From contig JADMKK010000041.1 of assembly GCA_015478895.1 (NCBI GenBank), positions 124,001-188,000 on the forward strand: a DNA stretch of 64,000 nt, read 5' to 3'. Origin of the DNA: Comamonas sp. (GTDB lineage Bacteria > Pseudomonadota > Gammaproteobacteria > Burkholderiales > Burkholderiaceae_C). The position numbers and the translations under genes were made by a program. Each line of letters opens with the position of its first letter. Position 1 is the stretch's first letter. Below are positions 61,784 through 64,000 of the stretch, piece by piece. The notes beneath the pieces are model-generated. The model saw nothing but the letters and a program-made list of their open reading frames with translations, searched no databases and was not told where the DNA came from.

Positions 61784-62353
61784 TTACGCAGCAGGGGCGA
61801 CCGGATGAGCGGCAGGGCTGTGACCATGACCATGGTGTTTGCCGTGGTGGTTTCCAGCACGCTGGCCATGACCAGCCTTGCGAGGGCCCTGGCGCTGGAC
61901 GCTCAGCGCATCAAATGCTTTTTGCTGGCTGGCGTTCAAGCTGGTGTAGAACGTGCGCGTGGCTTGATCCCGCTGCTCGGCCTTGGCAGTGCGCTCTTTG
62001 CGCAGTTGTTGCGCAAGGTCCAGGCGCTCAGGGGTGGTCAGCTTGCGCAGGTCAGGGCGCTCACCGGCAGGCTTGACGCGTGGCTGAGGCGTGATGGCCT
62101 TGGCATACTGATCCCAGGCGGCTTGCTGGCTGGGCTGGATCTGCAAAAGTGTTTTCAGGCGTTCGGTACGATCGGCCTGAAACTTGGCAAAGTCCATGGT
62201 TTTACCGCGTGGGCCATGGTGGGGCGCTGTGTGGGCAGGGGCTGCAGCCGGGCCCTGAGCGGGTGCTGGCTGGGCATGGGCGCTGAACGCGAAAGAACCC
62301 AGCAAAGCGGCGGTGGCAACGGTGGCGGTCAAAGTGCGTTGGAAGAGGGCCAT
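61784..62353 (-). CDS. Periplasmic Spy/CpxP-like LTXXQ-motif protein
   Basis: Probable periplasmic stress chaperone or metal-responsive protein. The 189 residues have a signal peptide (ATVATAALLGSFAFSAHA, cleavage near residue 28), then helical segments with LTTPERLDLAQQLRKERTAK and SLNASQQKAFDAL, the LTxxQ-like repeats. The tail is His/Gly-rich (HHGKHHGHGH), likely metal-binding. The ATG at 62353 has AAGGAG 6 bases before it. It is convergent toward the origin-like region. Confidence 0.8.
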   Translation of the reverse strand: MALFQRTLTATVATAALLGSFAFSAHAQPAPAQGPAAAPAHTAPHHGPRGKTMDFAKFQADRTERLKTLLQIQPSQQAAWDQYAKAITPQPRVKPAGERPDLRKLTTPERLDLAQQLRKERTAKAEQRDQATRTFYTSLNASQQKAFDALSVQRQGPRKAGHGQRAGNHHGKHHGHGHSPAAHPVAPAA

Positions 62354-62642
62354 ATCAAACTCCTTGAGGTGGGGATGGTGCTGCAGGGACACGGCGAGAT
62401 TGCTGTGTCGATGGAGGCAAGTTTGAGGTCTCTATGTAAGCGCTTCGTGAGGCTTTGCTGCTGCTGTGTAAAGTAATAAAAAGCTAGGTGAGTGGCGGGG
62501 CGATAGCAGTGGTAAAAACCAGAGCGTTTTTGCTGTTTTCCCCTTATTCCACCAGGGCCTATAGCTCCTTAATTTGAAGATGGGTGCAGCGAGATCGGGC
62601 ACCCATTTTGGTTTTTAGATATATCAGGAAGAAGGTGGCTGC
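62354..62642. other. Intergenic region between divergent Spy-like and rdgC genes
   Basis: Holds both promoters. CTATAGCTCC near 62567 may be a trace of the ATAGCT repeat. Nothing else recognised. Confidence 0.3.
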
Positions 62643-63656
62643 GTGTTCAAAAACATGATCGTGTACCGCATGGCGGCGCAATGGGAAGGCTCACTGGAGC
62701 AAGTGGAAGAGGCGCTGCAAAAGACGCCATTCATGCAATGCGGCGCGACGCAAGAGCAATCGTCAGGCTGGGTGCCACCACGGGGTGAAGACAATGGCCT
62801 GCTGGCGGAGAGTGTGGGCGGCCAGTGGATCTTGCGCTTCATGAGCGAATCCAAAATGCTGCCTGCCAGCGTGCTCAACCGCAAGGTGCAGGAAAAGGCC
62901 GATGCGATTGAAAAAGAGCTGGGCCGCAAGCCCGGCAAAAAAGAGAAACGCGATCTGAAAGACGAGGCCAAGCTGGACTTGCTGCCCATGGCTTTCACCA
63001 AGCAAAGCAGCATGTGGGTGTGGATAGACCCGCAGGCCAAATTCCTGGTGCTGGACACCGGTGCGCAGGGCAAAGCCGATGACGTGGTAACGCTGCTGGT
63101 CGAAGGCCTCAAGGGCTTTGGCGTGGCACTGCTGGACACGCAAACCAGCGCCCAAGCCGCCATGGCGCACTGGTTGCTGACGCAGGAAGCACCTGTGGGC
63201 TTCAGCATCGACCGCGAGTGTGAACTCAAGGCCGCAGACGAATCCAAGGCTGTGGTGCGCTATGCACGCCATGCGCTGGATATTGACGAAGTCAAACAGC
63301 ACGTAGAACACGGCAAGCTGCCCACCAAACTGGCGCTGACCTGGGACGACCGCGTGAGCTTTGTGCTGACCGACAGCCTGCAGATCAAGAAGATTGCCTT
63401 TACCGATACGGTGCTCGACCAAGCCGGCGACGAAGGCGGCTTTGACACCGATGTGGCGATTGCTACGGGCGAGTTGAGCAAGCTGATTCCCGATCTGATT
63501 GAAGCGCTGGGCGGTGAAGGCCGTACGGAGATGGGTCAGCCCGCAGCCGCTGGTGCCAGCACTGCAACGCTGGCCGTGCGCGTGGCGGGCAAAGGCGCCA
63601 TGACGGGCCCCAAGACTGCGCCGCAAGATACCGATCCGGACGATGCACCCTTTTAA
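62643..63656 (+). CDS. rdgC: Recombination-associated protein RdgC
   Basis: Ring-shaped DNA-binding protein on the nucleoid that limits RecA activity. The 337 residues have the family start MFKNMIVYRMA, WVPPRG near residue 45, GRKPGKKEKRDLKDEAKLDLLPMAF, and the middle segment FLVLDTGAQGKADDVVTLL. It begins at a GTG (62643), preceded by AGGAAGAAGG. The C-terminal Ala/Gly-rich tail (305-337) extends beyond the E. coli protein (303). A terminator follows. Confidence 0.95.
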   Translation: MFKNMIVYRMAAQWEGSLEQVEEALQKTPFMQCGATQEQSSGWVPPRGEDNGLLAESVGGQWILRFMSESKMLPASVLNRKVQEKADAIEKELGRKPGKKEKRDLKDEAKLDLLPMAFTKQSSMWVWIDPQAKFLVLDTGAQGKADDVVTLLVEGLKGFGVALLDTQTSAQAAMAHWLLTQEAPVGFSIDRECELKAADESKAVVRYARHALDIDEVKQHVEHGKLPTKLALTWDDRVSFVLTDSLQIKKIAFTDTVLDQAGDEGGFDTDVAIATGELSKLIPDLIEALGGEGRTEMGQPAAAGASTATLAVRVAGKGAMTGPKTAPQDTDPDDAPF

Positions 63657-63676
63657 ACACCGACGCTAAAAAATCG

Positions 63677-63706
63677 AAAGGGCCATGCATGCGCATGGCC
63701 CTTTTT
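63677..63706 (+). terminator. Terminator of rdgC
   Basis: AAAGGGCCATGC, loop ATGC, GCATGGCCCTTT followed by T; between convergent genes. Confidence 0.88.
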
Positions 63707-63747
63707 GCATGCGCCAGATGGCGCAAACAGCGCGCTGGTGCAGGGGC

Positions 63748-64000
63748 TCAGCGCCCTTCGAATTGCGCCGGTTGCCTGGCAAAAAAAGCGGCCAGCCCGC
63801 GCGGTAAATCTTCGGTGTGTGCGCAGGCAATAAATGCCTGTGCTTCGGCCTGCAGCTGGGTGGGCAAATCACGCTCAAAACTGCTGCGCATCAGGCGGCG
63901 CATGTGGCCATAGGCCTGGGTGGGGCCACTGGCCAGCTGCTGGGCCAGTTGCTGCACGGCGGCGTCTAGGTCAGCGGCGGGCAGCACGCGGTTGATGAGG
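63748..64000 (-). CDS. Enoyl-CoA hydratase/isomerase family protein, C-terminal part (5' end outside window)
   Basis: The visible 84 codons read as the end of a crotonase-fold enzyme: LINRVLPAADLDAAVQQLAQ, SGPTQAYGHMRRLM, LQAEAQAFIACAHTEDLPRG and FFARQPAQFEGR, with the typical C-terminal helices that pack on the trimer. The active-site loops lie outside the window, so substrate and reaction cannot be named. Confidence 0.85.
   Translation of the reverse strand, partial: LINRVLPAADLDAAVQQLAQQLASGPTQAYGHMRRLMRSSFERDLPTQLQAEAQAFIACAHTEDLPRGLAAFFARQPAQFEGR

Overview
The window is a piece of a chromosome from a betaproteobacterium of the order Burkholderiales, most likely family Comamonadaceae. 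This rests on the gene content (rpmH-rnpA-yidD-yidC-mnmE facing dnaA-dnaN-gyrB, metX-metW, a Bug-type solute receptor, a trimeric porin), the GC-rich codon use, and short ATAGCT/AAGGGCT inverted repeats between genes. No tRNA, rRNA, intact insertion sequence, prophage or CRISPR array was seen.

Layout. 0-10.7 kb: the end of secD, then secF; a secreted guanyl RNase with its barstar; dacB; a tsaB-rimI-UDG-like operon whose last gene looks like a DNA polymerase III psi subunit; corA behind a structured leader; hyi; and metX-metW behind a SAM-II riboswitch and terminator. 11-16.8 kb: two RRM proteins, kdsD-kdsC-lptC, apt, a DUF4105 membrane protein and a hydrolase remnant. 17-28.2 kb: a Bug receptor, mnmE, yidC, yidD, rnpA and rpmH on the minus strand, then dnaA, dnaN and gyrB on the plus strand. 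28.3-34.5 kb: a nitrogen-compound locus with allophanate hydrolase, a GntR regulator, an alpha/beta hydrolase and an ABC importer; matching operator-like palindromes lie upstream of both arms. 34.8-46.9 kb: small proteins, a CorC/CNNM protein, uppP, maeB, and a three-gene sensory unit (MHYT/FixL-type PAS hybrid kinase, HD-GYP regulator, acetyltransferase), then a NUDIX hydrolase. 47-52.7 kb: cnoX, purE-purK, tsaC and a lipoprotein hydrolase. 53.6-64 kb: dinG, a PQQ-dependent membrane dehydrogenase, a porin, a 2 kb gene-free region, a Spy/CpxP-like protein, rdgC and a partial enoyl-CoA hydratase.

The most notable feature is the AT-rich gene-free region at about 60.4-61.6 kb. It has five exact DnaA boxes and several near matches. 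Two of the boxes sit 13 bp from a DnaA-trio-like tract that abuts an AT-rich stretch, which is the layout of a bacterial basal unwinding element. Hand-counted G/C balance on the plus strand changes sign between 59 and 62 kb but not across dnaA. I infer that the working chromosomal origin is here, about 38 kb from dnaA, although dnaA keeps its usual neighbours.

Other points worth attention: a corA leader whose hairpin loop can pair with the ribosome binding site; a metX start inside a terminator hairpin; the psi-like protein after rimI; a probable haem-binding PAS domain; and two gene remnants.
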